A stretch of 44,704 nt of DNA, taken from NCBI GenBank assembly GCA_021773305.1, contig JAJFKH010000093.1, positions 1 through 44,704 on the forward strand. The letters are read 5' to 3'. Under the pieces are notes generated by a model. The model did not search any database and was not told the origin of the DNA. It saw only the letters and a list, made by a program, of their open reading frames with translations. The position numbers and the translations under genes were made by a program. Origin of the DNA: Gammaproteobacteria bacterium (GTDB taxonomy: Bacteria; Pseudomonadota; Gammaproteobacteria; UBA1113). Below, one piece after another: positions 9,181 to 19,006 of this stretch (position 1 is its first letter; the number at the start of each line of letters is the position of its first letter).

Positions 9181-10024
9181 GCTGAATACTATACTTAATA
9201 TTATCTAAATTTTGTTGTAGTGGCATTGCCGTAATATTGAAAAGGTAACTCAAACTCAGATTCACAACTGCCATAGCCATGGCAATAATTAACACTATTT
9301 TCCAAAGCGTCAAGAATTGACGTTGAGTCGGTTCAGATTTTTTAAACTGCTTAGTAGGCGAAGAAAGCGGAAGTTGACGATCCCCCCGAGTTTGCCGTAT
9401 GGTTTGGTACAACCCTTCACGAGTCTCACGCAGTTGACTAGAACCCGAATCACCAAAACGATATTTTCCCTGAAAACCCAAACTCAAACAAAGATAAATA
9501 AACTCTAACAATTCAATATGCTGTTTGGGATCTTGCTGCAAACGATGCAACATCACAAAAAAAGCATCGCCCCCCCAAGATTCTCCTTGGAAAATATACA
9601 ATAAGTTATTTTCCTGCCAATCACTATCCTGACTCCAAGGAAGCGTTTGAATACATTCATCAAGGGTTGCACAAATGGCATAACGAGCCAAAAGAATAAC
9701 ATCGGAATGATAGCCCGCTGTATGTGCCGCACATTCAAAGGCTTTCACCTCATAAATTAAACTTTCTCGTAAACTGTTAATATCATCATACTTCTCAGCT
9801 TTAGTTAGCTTACCAATTAATGAAAATAATGCAGCCGCACAAGCTGCTAAAGGATTAACTCCTGAGTGGGCAAGGAATGTTTTTGTCTGACAATAGCTTT
9901 GCAGGGTAGGCAACGGCTCTTTGGGTTTGAGCGCATGTATTGGACTCGGTTCCACCCGTTCTGTGGTAAATGTTTTGATAAATGATTCTCGCTGCATTGT
10001 CATGACATCCCTTGCTACTGACAT
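9170..10024 (-). CDS. dotU: DotU/IcmH (TssL-like) type IVB secretion protein
   Basis: A 284-residue DotU-family protein with the expected conserved blocks: NPLAACAAALFSLIG, ARYAICATLDECI, FQGESWGGDAFF and LCLSLGFQGKYR. A single C-terminal membrane anchor follows near residues 245-270. It partners IcmF at the inner membrane. The first possible ATG (10024) overlaps the purD stop by 10 bp, but an ATG at 10003 is preceded by AAGGG at five bases, a better ribosome binding site, and would give 277 residues. Either start leaves the domain complete. It is the first secretion gene of the dotU-icmF-MFS run and directly follows purD. TssL of a type VI system is the main alternative. Confidence 0.92.
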   Translation of the reverse strand: MSVARDVMTMQRESFIKTFTTERVEPSPIHALKPKEPLPTLQSYCQTKTFLAHSGVNPLAACAAALFSLIGKLTKAEKYDDINSLRESLIYEVKAFECAAHTAGYHSDVILLARYAICATLDECIQTLPWSQDSDWQENNLLYIFQGESWGGDAFFVMLHRLQQDPKQHIELLEFIYLCLSLGFQGKYRFGDSGSSQLRETREGLYQTIRQTRGDRQLPLSSPTKQFKKSEPTQRQFLTLWKIVLIIAMAMAVVNLSLSYLFNITAMPLQQNLDNIKYSIQHET

Positions 10025-11301
10025 TCTCTAGCAATGGCGCGATAACCAATATCTGTGCGGTAAAAGACATCATCCCAATGCACGTCTTTTGCTAGCTGGT
10101 AGGCATTTTCTTGAGCATTTTTCACTGTCTCTCCGAGGCAGGTCACACACAATACCCGGCCACCATTGGTCACAATTTGGTTATCCTTAACCATTGTTCC
10201 TGCGTGGAAGATTTTTTGGCCCTCCACATCGGTATCCTTAACTCCGGAAATCCTGTCGCCTTTACGATAGGATTCAGGATACCCTCCGGAACATAATACC
10301 ACACCTAAAGCCGGACGTGGATCCCATTGTATATCAATTTGATCAAGTTTCTGCTGCAATGCGCTGAGACAAAGTTGAACCAAATCACTCTGCAAACGCA
10401 GCATAATTGGCTGGGTTTCAGGATCTCCCATGCGGCAATTGTACTCTAAAACCTTTCCCTGACCTTGCTCATCAACCATCACCCCAACGTACAAAAAACC
10501 TCCATATGCCGCTCCATCTTGACGCATACCCGCCACTGTTGGGTAAACAATGTCCTGTAAAATATGCTGATACACCAAATCGGTGACCACTGGGGCAGGG
10601 GAGTAAGCTCCCATCCCCCCCGTATTCGGGCCTTGGTCATGATTGTCTCGGGCTTTATGATCTTGAGACGTGGCTAATGGTAAAACATGTTCCCCATCCA
10701 CCATCACAATGAAGCTCGCTTCTTCTCCTTGCAAAAATTCTTCAATGACAATACGATTTCCCGCTTCACCAAAGCGATTGCTCTGTAAAATAGAGGTGCA
10801 AGCATCTAAGGCTTCCCGTTTATCCTGAGCAATAATGACACCTTTCCCTGCGGCCAAACCATCGGCTTTAATCACAATGGGATAGCGTTGGGATTCAAGA
10901 TAAACCGTCGCTTCCGTTAAATCTTCAAATGTTTGGTATTGGGCCGTGGGGATCCCATGACGTTGCATAAAATCTTTACTAAATACTTTGGATGATTCCA
11001 ATTGAGCCGCTTGTTGGGTAGGGCCAAAACAAGGCAAATTGTTTTCTTGGAACCTATCAACAATACCCGCGGCCAAAGGGGCTTCAGGGCCAACAATGGT
11101 CAAATCTATGGCCTTTTCCTTGGCAAATTGAATTAAATCATCAATGGCTAAAGGATCCAGAGGGACATTTTCCACTTTTTCTTCATGAGCTGTTCCTCCA
11201 TTACCCGGAGCAACAAAAACTCTTTTAACATCATGGGATTGAGCCACTTTCCAAGCTAAAGCATGCTCTCGACCACCATTACCAATGATTAATACGTTCA
11301 T
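10015..11301 (-). CDS. purD: phosphoribosylamine-glycine ligase (GARS)
   Basis: PurD joins glycine to 5-phosphoribosylamine using ATP, the second step of de novo purine synthesis, in the cytoplasm. The N-terminus MNVLIIGNGGREHAL is the classic GARS start, followed by an ATP-grasp domain with GGMGAYSPAPV and YNCRMGDPETQP. Length from this ATG is 428 residues, the normal family size. I chose 11301 rather than a further-upstream in-frame ATG because GGAG sits five bases before it and the upstream 19 residues are not family-like. A TATAAA-like -10 lies upstream in the leader. Its stop overlaps the possible dotU start, so purD may be the lead gene of the secretion transcript. The glycine substrate links it loosely to the glycine-cleavage genes at 25978-30334. 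Confidence 0.96.
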   Translation of the reverse strand: MNVLIIGNGGREHALAWKVAQSHDVKRVFVAPGNGGTAHEEKVENVPLDPLAIDDLIQFAKEKAIDLTIVGPEAPLAAGIVDRFQENNLPCFGPTQQAAQLESSKVFSKDFMQRHGIPTAQYQTFEDLTEATVYLESQRYPIVIKADGLAAGKGVIIAQDKREALDACTSILQSNRFGEAGNRIVIEEFLQGEEASFIVMVDGEHVLPLATSQDHKARDNHDQGPNTGGMGAYSPAPVVTDLVYQHILQDIVYPTVAGMRQDGAAYGGFLYVGVMVDEQGQGKVLEYNCRMGDPETQPIMLRLQSDLVQLCLSALQQKLDQIDIQWDPRPALGVVLCSGGYPESYRKGDRISGVKDTDVEGQKIFHAGTMVKDNQIVTNGGRVLCVTCLGETVKNAQENAYQLAKDVHWDDVFYRTDIGYRAIARECQ

Positions 11302-11484
11302 GTTGACTCCACACAATAGGGGGTATTTTATACTTGTCGCGGGTAGTAAGGATACCATGGAGGGCAGTAGAAATAACTATTTGCTTTTATAAAGAATGGT
11401 GATATTAATAATATTGTGGCGTAACTTTTTAGAATTTCTGTGAAAATTCTAAACATCCCTAGGTTATCGACAGGAGAAAGTAAA

Positions 11485-11664
11485 ATGGAAAAACAACAAT
11501 ATTACACCGCAAAAGCATTTCAATCCGGTGAGGCATGTCCAATTTCTGGCTACTGGCAATGTCAAAATACCAAATCCGTATCCCACTACAACCGTGGACA
11601 ATCTTTTTTCAGCAGTAATGAAAATTATGAATCGACCCGCTGGCGAATGCTAGAGACAGAGTAA
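11485..11664 (+). CDS. small conserved-looking protein, 59 residues
   Basis: I do not recognise a named family with confidence. The start at 11485 is supported by AGGAG at 11471-11475, nine bases upstream; an in-frame ATG at 11440 lacks such a site. The sequence contains GEACPISGYWQCQ and a later NRGQSFFSS...TRWRML. This recalls small zinc-ribbon-like proteins with a CPxSGxYxC pattern followed by G-x-x-F-P-x-C and T-x-W, but here the second cysteine pair is missing. No signal peptide or membrane helix is seen. It is read divergently from purD. A cytoplasmic protein of unknown role is the safest statement. Confidence 0.6.
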   Translation: MEKQQYYTAKAFQSGEACPISGYWQCQNTKSVSHYNRGQSFFSSNENYESTRWRMLETE

Positions 11665-11795
11665 AATATAGTTGGTACATTATTGTTTATCAACTTGTAT
11701 TATTTTAAATCTACTCGTCACAATGTAAATTTGCTCTGAAGACTAAAATAGTTTGTCACTTCACCTTGATTTTTTTGTAAATGAGTTGTAACATT

Positions 11796-11822
11796 TTGTC
11801 ATCTGATTAACATAAGTATAAT
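11796..11822 (+). promoter_or_regulatory. sigma70-like promoter for the 515-residue gene
   Basis: TTGTCA at 11796-11801 and a perfect TATAAT at 11817-11822 are separated by 15 bp, slightly short but acceptable. They lie 50 bp before the ATG at 11872. The short inverted element AAGGC-C-GCCTT follows at 11826-11836, near the expected transcription start. Confidence 0.5.
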
Positions 11823-11871
11823 ATCAAGGCCGCCTTCGCCGTGGCTCCTAAAATACGTAAGGATTTTGCTG

Positions 11872-13419
11872 ATGAACACAACACCTGAGTATAAGAAAAT
11901 AATTGCTGCCAACCGTGCTAGCATGCTGCTTCTCTTTGGTGCGGATAAGTACCGGCGTGTGAAGAAAAACCTCTTAAGCGCTAAAAAAGCTACCTTCATC
12001 CACGCCTATGAGAATAAACTTCAAGAAATTTCCGGTAACCCCGATCTCTCACCCGAGCAACGCAGCCAAGCATTAGCACAGAGCTTAAAAGATCTCCATA
12101 AACAGGGAAGAAAAAAATTTTGGTTTTACAATCAATCCATCCCCTTTTTCCGCTTTGGCCGAGGTAGCAAAATACGACATATCTATAGAAAAATAAAACC
12201 CAAACTCCAACAAAAAGACACCAAAGATTTTAGCTATTATTTAGCAAAAACAAAAACTTCTCCCACAAATACTGATGTTTTTCTGATCTTTAAAAATATT
12301 CAAAAAGCGATTGATCGCACTCACGACCTATATGAAAAGCGATTTGCCATTTTTTACGGCATGGAATTAGCAAAACAATGTATTGAGCCTATCATATCAA
12401 AAACCCATCACCATATTGCAACATTCGAACAACAGAAACCCGCTTATATTTTTCTAAAAAAATATAGCCCTTTGGAAAAAAAAGATGGAGATACACAATA
12501 TTTAATCCAAGCGTTTGAAACACAGCTTCATGGAAATACAACCGTTGAATTGATTATGGATAATTTAAAAAATCGTATACATAGAGAAATGCATGATCGT
12601 CGAAAACAAGGTTATATTCCCTGCTTTACAGAAATATGCCAGCATATAGGGGAACTATTGAACTACAAGGAAACATTTTTAACTACATTGGTTTCCTTAT
12701 GGCCAGAATATAGACCTTTTATTATTTCACAAATCGACAAAGAAACAACCTACAATGCCATGGTTTTTCATCTTCACGAACTCGCTTTTTTTATCATTAC
12801 TGAATTAAAACAATCCGGCCTATGGGAGCATATGAGGAAACATAATCATGATGCACGTAACAGCACAAATTTTTTATATAATCTAGTCCACCAGAAAAAA
12901 AGTGGTAGTATAAGTTTTAACCTGCAAATGATGTTAGAAGACTTCGAACGACAATACGCTCAAGAATTTCAATATCCATCTGCCGACAGGTTGGCGGAAG
13001 AACAAATTCAGACATTAACAATAATGTTGCTTGAAAATAATCATACTGCTGCAAAAAACACCCTACAAAAATTTCTTGATCCCTATGTCAATCATAGACA
13101 GACCATAGCCTCTTTAAAAAAACAGCTTGAAATATGTAATGATGATATAGGACTCAGCATGTTAAAAAAACAAATTAAAATTAAAAAATGTACGTTAAAA
13201 AATAAGCTTGGAGATATTCGTAATCAATATGAAAAAAAAATAAAAGCCGATCGTTTTATTAACCCACTCTATCAACGTCCTTTAACCCTAAAAATCATTG
13301 ATTTGCATTTTGGATTTCAGCCTACAACAACTCGACGAGTAAAAGCCAAGGAAATACTAAAAAGATACCTCAAAAAACCTACAAAAACGTCCGTTAAAAC
13401 CCGAGTTAAACCGCAATAG
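11872..13419 (+). CDS. lysine-rich protein of unknown function, possible effector
   Basis: A 515-residue protein matching no family I recognise. It starts at ATG 11872 with TAAGGA at 11859-11863, eight bases upstream; the TTG two codons earlier is less likely. It is strongly basic and rich in lysine, asparagine and glutamine, mostly helical in appearance, with no signal peptide, membrane helix or nucleotide-binding motif. The region near residues 400-450 looks able to form a coiled coil ([20 protein letters not shown] and following), and the C-terminus is basic (about the last 30 residues). Lone AT-rich genes of this type with their own promoter, in a genome carrying Dot/Icm parts, are often secreted effectors, but no clear secretion signal is visible. 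It ends 14 bp inside the convergent thyA gene. Confidence 0.65.
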   Translation: MNTTPEYKKIIAANRASMLLLFGADKYRRVKKNLLSAKKATFIHAYENKLQEISGNPDLSPEQRSQALAQSLKDLHKQGRKKFWFYNQSIPFFRFGRGSKIRHIYRKIKPKLQQKDTKDFSYYLAKTKTSPTNTDVFLIFKNIQKAIDRTHDLYEKRFAIFYGMELAKQCIEPIISKTHHHIATFEQQKPAYIFLKKYSPLEKKDGDTQYLIQAFETQLHGNTTVELIMDNLKNRIHREMHDRRKQGYIPCFTEICQHIGELLNYKETFLTTLVSLWPEYRPFIISQIDKETTYNAMVFHLHELAFFIITELKQSGLWEHMRKHNHDARNSTNFLYNLVHQKKSGSISFNLQMMLEDFERQYAQEFQYPSADRLAEEQIQTLTIMLLENNHTAAKNTLQKFLDPYVNHRQTIASLKKQLEICNDDIGLSMLKKQIKIKKCTLKNKLGDIRNQYEKKIKADRFINPLYQRPLTLKIIDLHFGFQPTTTRRVKAKEILKRYLKKPTKTSVKTRVKPQ

Positions 13420-14200
13420 CTCCCTTAATATGAGGATGAGATTGATAATTGATTATTTCAAAATCATTAAATTGATAATCAAAAATAGATTCTGGTTTCC
13501 TTTTGATATGTAACTGAGGTAGTGGTAAAGGATCCCGAGAAATTTGTAATTTCACTTGCTCAAGATGATTTTGATAAATATGACAATCACCTCCATTCCA
13601 AATAAATTCTCCCACATCTAGATCACATTGGTGCGCTACCATATGAGTTAAGAAAGAATAAGAAGCAATATTGAATGGCACACCAAGAAAAGAATCTGCT
13701 GAACGCTGATGCAGCATACAGGATAACTTTCCATTTGCCACATAAAATTGAAACAATAAATGGCAAGGCGGCAATGCCATATCCTCAAGTTCTCCCACAT
13801 TCCAAGCACTGACAATATGCCTGCGCGAATTCGGGTTCACTTTTAGATCATCAATAACTTGAGATATTTGATCGATAACCTCCCCTTTCTGCGTTTGCCA
13901 AGCACGCCATTGCTTGCCGTAAACCGGCCCTAATTCTCCATTTTCATCAGCCCATTCATTCCAAATAGAAACACCATGGTCATTTAAATATTTTACGTTG
14001 GTGTTACCTTGTAAAAACCAAAATAACTCGTACAAAATACTTTTAATATGCAGTTTTTTGGTCGTCACCATGGGAAACCCTTGCTGCAAATTAAAACGCA
14101 TTTGCTGGCCAAATAAACTGGTGGTTCCGGTGCCTGTCCTATCCGTTTTTTCAACACCATGATCGAGAATAGATTGTAAATAATGTAAATATTGTTTCAT
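13406..14200 (-). CDS. thyA: thymidylate synthase
   Basis: ThyA methylates dUMP to dTMP with methylene-tetrahydrofolate. The 264 residues equal the E. coli length. Visible are R21 in [10 protein letters not shown], the catalytic nucleophile C146 in LPPCHLLFQ, the phosphate-binding R126-R127 pair, and the folate/dUMP segment [18 protein letters not shown]. The ATG overlaps the lgt stop in an ATGA, giving translational coupling. The lgt-thyA order matches E. coli and many gammaproteobacteria. The 3' end runs 14 bp into the convergent unknown gene. No key residue is missing. Confidence 0.98.
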   Translation of the reverse strand: MKQYLHYLQSILDHGVEKTDRTGTGTTSLFGQQMRFNLQQGFPMVTTKKLHIKSILYELFWFLQGNTNVKYLNDHGVSIWNEWADENGELGPVYGKQWRAWQTQKGEVIDQISQVIDDLKVNPNSRRHIVSAWNVGELEDMALPPCHLLFQFYVANGKLSCMLHQRSADSFLGVPFNIASYSFLTHMVAHQCDLDVGEFIWNGGDCHIYQNHLEQVKLQISRDPLPLPQLHIKRKPESIFDYQFNDFEIINYQSHPHIKGAIAV

Positions 14201-15012
14201 GCATTTTCCTTCTGAATAGGATAAGGATCAGTATAAGGACGGCGATAGGCCACCCAAAGCAAAATAACGCCAAGGATCCCCATGGGAATAGAGAGTAACT
14301 GCCCCATGGTTAACCAGTCAAAGGCAATAAAACCAAATTGCAGATCGGGCTGTCGGAAAAATTCATCGAAAAATCGCACAACAGCATATCCCAGAACAAA
14401 CATCGCTGATACAGCCATAGGTGGTTTTGGCTTGGCTGAATAGAACCATAAAAAAATAAACAAAACAACGCCTTCTAAAAAACAAGCATATAGTTGAGAA
14501 GGGTGCCGTGGCATGCTGCCTGCAAAAGGAAAAACCATCCCCCAAGGCACATCTGTCGCTCTTCCCCAAAGCTCCCCATTAATAAAATTTCCAATCCGCC
14601 CCATGGCTAACCCAACCGGTAATACCGGCACAAAAAAATCCGTGATAACGACAAAAGGCTGTTTAATTTTCCGACTGAATAACCAGACAGCGATCAGAAC
14701 ACCGCAAAATCCACCGTGAAAAGACATTCCCCCCTGCCACACTTTAAATAATTTAATAGGATCCTGCATCAATTCTGGTAAGTCATATATCAGCATATAA
14801 CCCACTCGGCCTCCGATAATCACGCCCAGTGCAACATAAAATAAAAGATCGCTAACTAATGAAACATCCCACCATGAGTGTAATTGCCTTGCTCGATAAC
14901 ACACTAATAGCCATGCCAAAGCAAAGCCCACCAGATACATTAATCCATACCAATGCACGGCTAAAGGCCCAAGGGAAAAAGCCACTGGATCAATATTAGG
15001 ATAAGCAATCAT
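14197..15012 (-). CDS. lgt: prolipoprotein diacylglyceryl transferase
   Basis: Lgt transfers diacylglycerol from phosphatidylglycerol to the lipobox cysteine of prolipoproteins at the inner membrane. The 271-residue polytopic protein has about seven membrane helices. It carries the essential histidine in MSFHGGF (H99), and the Lgt signature [14 protein letters not shown] at 138-151 with R139. The [13 protein letters not shown] segment near 169-181 is also typical. It starts four bases after the TauE-like gene and overlaps thyA by 4 bp, so it belongs to the rppH-ptsP-tauE-lgt-thyA run. Confidence 0.97.
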   Translation of the reverse strand: MIAYPNIDPVAFSLGPLAVHWYGLMYLVGFALAWLLVCYRARQLHSWWDVSLVSDLLFYVALGVIIGGRVGYMLIYDLPELMQDPIKLFKVWQGGMSFHGGFCGVLIAVWLFSRKIKQPFVVITDFFVPVLPVGLAMGRIGNFINGELWGRATDVPWGMVFPFAGSMPRHPSQLYACFLEGVVLFIFLWFYSAKPKPPMAVSAMFVLGYAVVRFFDEFFRQPDLQFGFIAFDWLTMGQLLSIPMGILGVILLWVAYRRPYTDPYPIQKENA

Positions 15013-15016
15013 AAGA

Positions 15017-15838
15017 CTAAAACCAATGGATCATATCTAAAAAAGCGCGGGACAACATATCGATACCAATAAAAACTAAAAATAAAGAAAATATTTTTCG
15101 CAATTGCGCCGCAGGAAGATGATGGGATAATTTAGCGCCCACAGGAGCCATAATCACACTGGGAATCACAATACCCACAAATGCTGGCCAATAAACATAA
15201 CCTGCACTCCATATTGGCCTGCCTGTCTCATCGGAACCAACAAACATCAAGCCCAAAACTCCCATAAAAGCAATAGGAAATCCGCAAACAGCAGAGGTTG
15301 AAACCGCACGCCGGATAGGCACCGAGCGGTGAGTCAAATAAGGCACCATGAGACTACCTCCTCCCATGCCCAGCAGCGTACATAAAAATGATATAACAAA
15401 TCCTACAATTACAAGTCCTACTCGCTTCGGCAGAGGCTTGTTTTCAACTTCAGGCTGATTGCCAAAAGCCATTTTAAATGCAAGAAAAAACACAAATAGA
15501 CCGAATGAAACACGTAAAACATTCCCCGAAACAGCATCAGCTACATGTGCACCTAGTAGCGCGCCAAAGGCTAACCCCAAAACTACTTTTTTAAATAATT
15601 GCCAATCAATATCCCCATGCAGGTGATGACCTATAATAGATGAAATCGAGGTTCCAACAATTACAGAAAGGGACGTCGCCACCGCCATATGCATCACAAG
15701 AGACGCTGGGATCCCGTGAAAGGGTAAAACAAAAGCGAGCAAAGGCACAACCAGCAAGCCACCGCCAATACCTAGCAATCCTGCAAGCAAACCTGCAACA
15801 GCACCCCCTAAAACATATGTGATAATATCAATAATCAT
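15017..15838 (-). CDS. TauE/SafE-family anion permease
   Basis: A 273-residue membrane protein of the sulfite-exporter TauE/SafE (DUF81) family. It has two internally related halves, beginning with the glycine-rich stretches [18 protein letters not shown] and [20 protein letters not shown]. Each half has about four helices and the GxGGG-x-P motif typical of the family. Members export sulfite, sulfoacetate or other small organosulfur anions; the substrate here cannot be told. It starts two bases after the ptsP stop and ends four bases before lgt. The same insertion of a TauE-like gene between ptsP and lgt is familiar from Pseudomonas-type operons. Confidence 0.9.
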   Translation of the reverse strand: MIIDIITYVLGGAVAGLLAGLLGIGGGLLVVPLLAFVLPFHGIPASLVMHMAVATSLSVIVGTSISSIIGHHLHGDIDWQLFKKVVLGLAFGALLGAHVADAVSGNVLRVSFGLFVFFLAFKMAFGNQPEVENKPLPKRVGLVIVGFVISFLCTLLGMGGGSLMVPYLTHRSVPIRRAVSTSAVCGFPIAFMGVLGLMFVGSDETGRPIWSAGYVYWPAFVGIVIPSVIMAPVGAKLSHHLPAAQLRKIFSLFLVFIGIDMLSRAFLDMIHWF

Positions 15839-15840
15839 GA

Positions 15841-18120
15841 CTATCTCTTACCCGCTCGAATAAGCCCGCCTAAACCCGCCTCATCAAGAGCAGCTTCCAA
15901 ATGCAAACGAATCATAGCCGGATTTTCAATTTGCATCACATCATGTAATAGCTTTCTCGCTTGGCTCAGTGAAAAGTTGCGCACGACCCATTTAATTCGC
16001 AACAAACTTCTAGCATTCATACTCATACTATCAAACCCCATCGCCAACAGCAAAATGACAGCAACCGGATCACTCGCCATCTCTCCGCAAATACTCACAG
16101 GTTTTGATTGTCTATGAGCACCTTCAACAATATGAACTAATGCCTGCAACACCGCAGGATGTAACGCATCATAGAGATCTGCAACACGGGAATTATTTCG
16201 ATCAACCGCAAGCATGTATTGGATTAAATCATTACTGCCCACAGAAATAAAATCGACTCGTTTTGCAATTGCTTCGATTTGATAAACCGCAGAAGGCACT
16301 TCAATCATGACACCAATTGCAGGCATTTCAATATCTACACCTTCATCACATACTTCATTATAGGCTCTGTCAATAAAATGTAAGGCATGATCTAATTCAG
16401 AAACACCCGAAATCATCGGCAATAATATTTGCAAATTATCAAGATTTTCCCCTGCCCGCAGCATTGCCCGTAGCTGCACCAAAAAAACTTCTGGATGATC
16501 GAGGGTAACACGGATCCCTCGCCAACCTAAAAATGGATTTTCTTCCTCAATAGGAAAATAAGGCAAAGACTTATCGCCACCAATATCAAGAGTCCTCATG
16601 ATAACTGGACGAGGAGAAAAAGCTTTTAGCAATTGCCCGTAAAGAACCCGTTGTTCTTCCTCCACAGGAAAACTTTCTCGATTCATGAATGAAACTTCAG
16701 TCCGGTATAATCCGACTCCAGCTGCACCTACACTTAACGCAACACTAGCATCCAAGACTAATCCCATATTCACATAGAGTGCTATCTCTCTGCCATCAGG
16801 GGTTTTTGCGGGTAAATCTCTTAAGACAGCCAAATCGGCATCTAACTGTTCTTCTTCTTTAGCAAGTAAAGTAAATTCTTTACGTAATTTTTTAGATGGA
16901 GAGATATAAACATGGCCATAATAACCATCTACGATAACTTCTTTGCCATCAAGGGATGCCATGGGTTGACCATTGGCCGCCATCACCGTGGGGATCCCTA
17001 AAGCCCGAGCTAAAATAGCAACATGAGAATTGCTCGAACCTTTTGCAGAAACTACAGCCACCAAACATCCTTCGGGGGCTTCAGCTAAATCTGCAGCACT
17101 CACTTCATCACCAACCAAAATGGTCTTTTTAGGATATTGCTTTCTTTCTTTTGATTTTTCTTGCAAATGAGCAAGCACTCGGCGACCCAAATCTTTTAAA
17201 TCGGTCGCACGTTCTTGTAAGTAATCATCCTCCATTTGCACAAAATTCTTTACATGGCGTTCAATGACAATACGCAACGCACCTTGCGCCCAGTTATGTT
17301 GGCGGATCTCGTTAATAACTTCTTCTCCAAGACTCGCCCTATCTAAAATACTTAAATAAGCATCAAATAAAGCTTGTTCCTCGGGAGGCAAGGTTTCGGA
17401 TAATTTTTCACTGAGTGCTTGAATATCTTCACGAGTACTTCCAAGCGCATCTTCAAAAAATGCAATTTCAGCGTCCACATCATCAATTTTTCGATCCGGT
17501 ACAGCAGCAATATCAGCTTTCGGATAGACCATTAATCCCGTACCAATGCCTACTCCAGGCACACAGGGTAAGCCACCTAACGTTGCTAAATCTTCAGGAA
17601 TTCCAGACTTCGTTTCACTTGTTGCAGTACTAAACATATTTGTGACTTTGGCATGAGCCATCACTCCTGCGAGTTGCGCAGACAACGTGATCAAAAATGC
17701 TTCTTCAGACTCATCAAAACGGCGTTGTTCTAACTGTTGAATAACAAGCACCCCTAGTATTTGGCGGTGGTGAATGATAGGAACGCCTAAAAATGCTTTG
17801 AATTGATCTTCACCTACAACCGCTTCATAGATAAAATTAGGATGAGATTGAGCATCTTCTAAATTAATGGGTTCTTCTCTCTGACCCACTAAACCAACTA
17901 ATCCTTGGTTAACCGCTACTCGAATAGAACCTACAGCGCCGGCATTCAATCCATCCGTGGCCATCATCACATATTCACCGCTGGTGGTATCTAGCATATA
18001 GATTGTACAGGCTTGGGTTTCGATAGCTTCTTTAACGCGCTGCACAACTATGCGTAACGCTTTATCCCAATCCTTGGCAGCATTAACTTCTTGGACAATT
18101 CGTTTTAGCAATTTAAGCAT
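15841..18120 (-). CDS. ptsP: PTS-Ntr enzyme I (phosphoenolpyruvate-protein phosphotransferase)
   Basis: EI-Ntr takes phosphate from PEP to NPr and EIIA-Ntr in the regulatory nitrogen PTS. From the ATG at 18120 it has 760 residues: an N-terminal GAF domain (about 5-150), the EI phosphohistidine domain with H366 in SAKGSSNSHVAILARALG, and a C-terminal PEP-binding barrel with the active-site cysteine C678 in SICGEMASDP. E. coli PtsP has the histidine at 356, a good match. An in-frame upstream ATG would overlap rppH and lacks support, so I use 18120. It follows rppH by seven bases, the order seen in E. coli, where the two are co-transcribed. Confidence 0.97.
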   Translation of the reverse strand: MLKLLKRIVQEVNAAKDWDKALRIVVQRVKEAIETQACTIYMLDTTSGEYVMMATDGLNAGAVGSIRVAVNQGLVGLVGQREEPINLEDAQSHPNFIYEAVVGEDQFKAFLGVPIIHHRQILGVLVIQQLEQRRFDESEEAFLITLSAQLAGVMAHAKVTNMFSTATSETKSGIPEDLATLGGLPCVPGVGIGTGLMVYPKADIAAVPDRKIDDVDAEIAFFEDALGSTREDIQALSEKLSETLPPEEQALFDAYLSILDRASLGEEVINEIRQHNWAQGALRIVIERHVKNFVQMEDDYLQERATDLKDLGRRVLAHLQEKSKERKQYPKKTILVGDEVSAADLAEAPEGCLVAVVSAKGSSNSHVAILARALGIPTVMAANGQPMASLDGKEVIVDGYYGHVYISPSKKLRKEFTLLAKEEEQLDADLAVLRDLPAKTPDGREIALYVNMGLVLDASVALSVGAAGVGLYRTEVSFMNRESFPVEEEQRVLYGQLLKAFSPRPVIMRTLDIGGDKSLPYFPIEEENPFLGWRGIRVTLDHPEVFLVQLRAMLRAGENLDNLQILLPMISGVSELDHALHFIDRAYNEVCDEGVDIEMPAIGVMIEVPSAVYQIEAIAKRVDFISVGSNDLIQYMLAVDRNNSRVADLYDALHPAVLQALVHIVEGAHRQSKPVSICGEMASDPVAVILLLAMGFDSMSMNARSLLRIKWVVRNFSLSQARKLLHDVMQIENPAMIRLHLEAALDEAGLGGLIRAGKR

Positions 18121-18127
18121 TAAACAA

Positions 18128-18613
18128 TTATTCCTCGCCGAACACCACAGGTGCAAATTCCTCTAACGCGCTTTGATAAACATCCTTTTTGAAATCAACT
18201 ATCGCCTGGACAGGGTGCCAATAATCAGTCCAACGCCAGGCATCGAATTCGGGATTCCCCATAGTATCTAAATTGATTTTTTCGTCGCCACTCAGCAACG
18301 TCAATAAAAACCACTTTTGTTTCTGACCAATACACAATGGTTTAGAATTGTGTCGAATCAGTCGCTTTGGTAATTGATAGCGCAGCCATTCATGAGTGGA
18401 AGCAACAATTTCAACATCGCTTCTATGCAAACCAACTTCTTCTCGCAACTCCCGGTATAGCGCATCCTCAATCGGCTCCCCAGCCAACACACCACCTTGA
18501 GGAAATTGCCAGGTATCTCGCCTAGCCCGTCGCCCCCAAAATAAATTTTGTTGCTCATTGACAAGAATAATACCAACATTAACCCGAAACCCATCGGAAT
18601 CGATAACAGACAT
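18128..18613 (-). CDS. rppH: RNA pyrophosphohydrolase (Nudix)
   Basis: RppH removes pyrophosphate from 5'-triphosphorylated or NpnN-capped transcripts, exposing mRNA to RNase E. The 161-residue protein starts with the family signature [13 protein letters not shown]. It has a perfect Nudix box at 40-62 (G-x5-E-x7-REUxEExGU), with R54, E55, E58 and E59, and the WQFPQGG segment before it. It is first in the rppH-ptsP-tauE-lgt-thyA run. No strong ribosome binding site precedes the ATG; a short leader from the predicted promoter at 18635-18663 would fit. Confidence 0.97.
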   Translation of the reverse strand: MSVIDSDGFRVNVGIILVNEQQNLFWGRRARRDTWQFPQGGVLAGEPIEDALYRELREEVGLHRSDVEIVASTHEWLRYQLPKRLIRHNSKPLCIGQKQKWFLLTLLSGDEKINLDTMGNPEFDAWRWTDYWHPVQAIVDFKKDVYQSALEEFAPVVFGEE

Positions 18614-18634
18614 AACGCAAAACCATCTATTTTT

Positions 18635-18663
18635 ATAGTATTATTTCATAAAGCCCTGGTAAA
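18635..18663 (-). promoter_or_regulatory. candidate promoter of the rppH-ptsP run
   Basis: On the minus strand, TTTACC (18658-18663) and TACTAT (18635-18640) are separated by 17 bp. Each matches four of six consensus positions. Transcription would start near 18628, leaving a leader of about 15 bases before the rppH ATG. Confidence 0.35.
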
Positions 18664-18759
18664 TCATAGCAAGAAAACAAGAAAGTCATGAAAGGTCAGG
18701 AAGCCTCTTTGGCATCTCACCTCGGAATCATATAAAAATGACTCAATGAAAAGAAGAGC

Positions 18760-18782
18760 GCCCTGAAGAAAGGCTCCAGGGC
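18760..18782. other. GC-rich hairpin in the rppH-slt gap
   Basis: GCCCTGAAG at 18760-18768 pairs with CTCCAGGGC at 18774-18782 across a 5-base loop: nine pairs with one mismatched or wobble position depending on strand. On the plus strand A-rich sequence follows. On the minus strand only an interrupted T stretch follows, so it is a poor intrinsic terminator on either strand. It could be part of a structured small RNA. Confidence 0.45.
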
Positions 18783-18844
18783 AAAAAGTGTCCTCCTCAC
18801 TCATCATCTAAAAAAGCGAATCAGAGCAAAAAGAACAGCTTACA

Positions 18845-19006
18845 ATGTGCAATTACAGTAAGTTACAAACACAACATTGCCATTTCAAAAAAGAAACCAC
18901 ACGCTGTGTAAACATCCTATTCCTAATCCTTGTTAGCTGCCATGCCAACGTCTCGGCTCATGATCCATTCCCTTTTCTTAAAAGTTTGAGCAATGATTCA
19001 TCCTAA
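18845..19006 (+). CDS. possible small exported peptide, 53 residues
   Basis: ATG at 18845 to TAA at 19004-19006. The first 21 residues are polar with basic residues. The segment VNILFLILVSCHANVSA (22-38) then looks like a signal-peptide core ending in an AxA-like cleavage site, leaving a mature tail of only about 15 residues. No good ribosome binding site precedes it. It could be a real micropeptide, a truncated remnant or chance. Confidence 0.25.
   Translation: MCNYSKLQTQHCHFKKETTRCVNILFLILVSCHANVSAHDPFPFLKSLSNDSS

Noticed and set aside
5815-10024. Type VI secretion tssM/tssL instead of icmF/dotU
   Set aside because: No other tss genes are present and the gene order with a TphA-like transporter fits Dot/Icm; family membership alone cannot exclude it.
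18690-18720. SRP RNA-like stretch (GGTCAGGAAGCC)
   Set aside because: It recalls the 4.5S RNA loop, but the CCGGAAGG(A)AGCAGCC core and the long pairing stem are absent.
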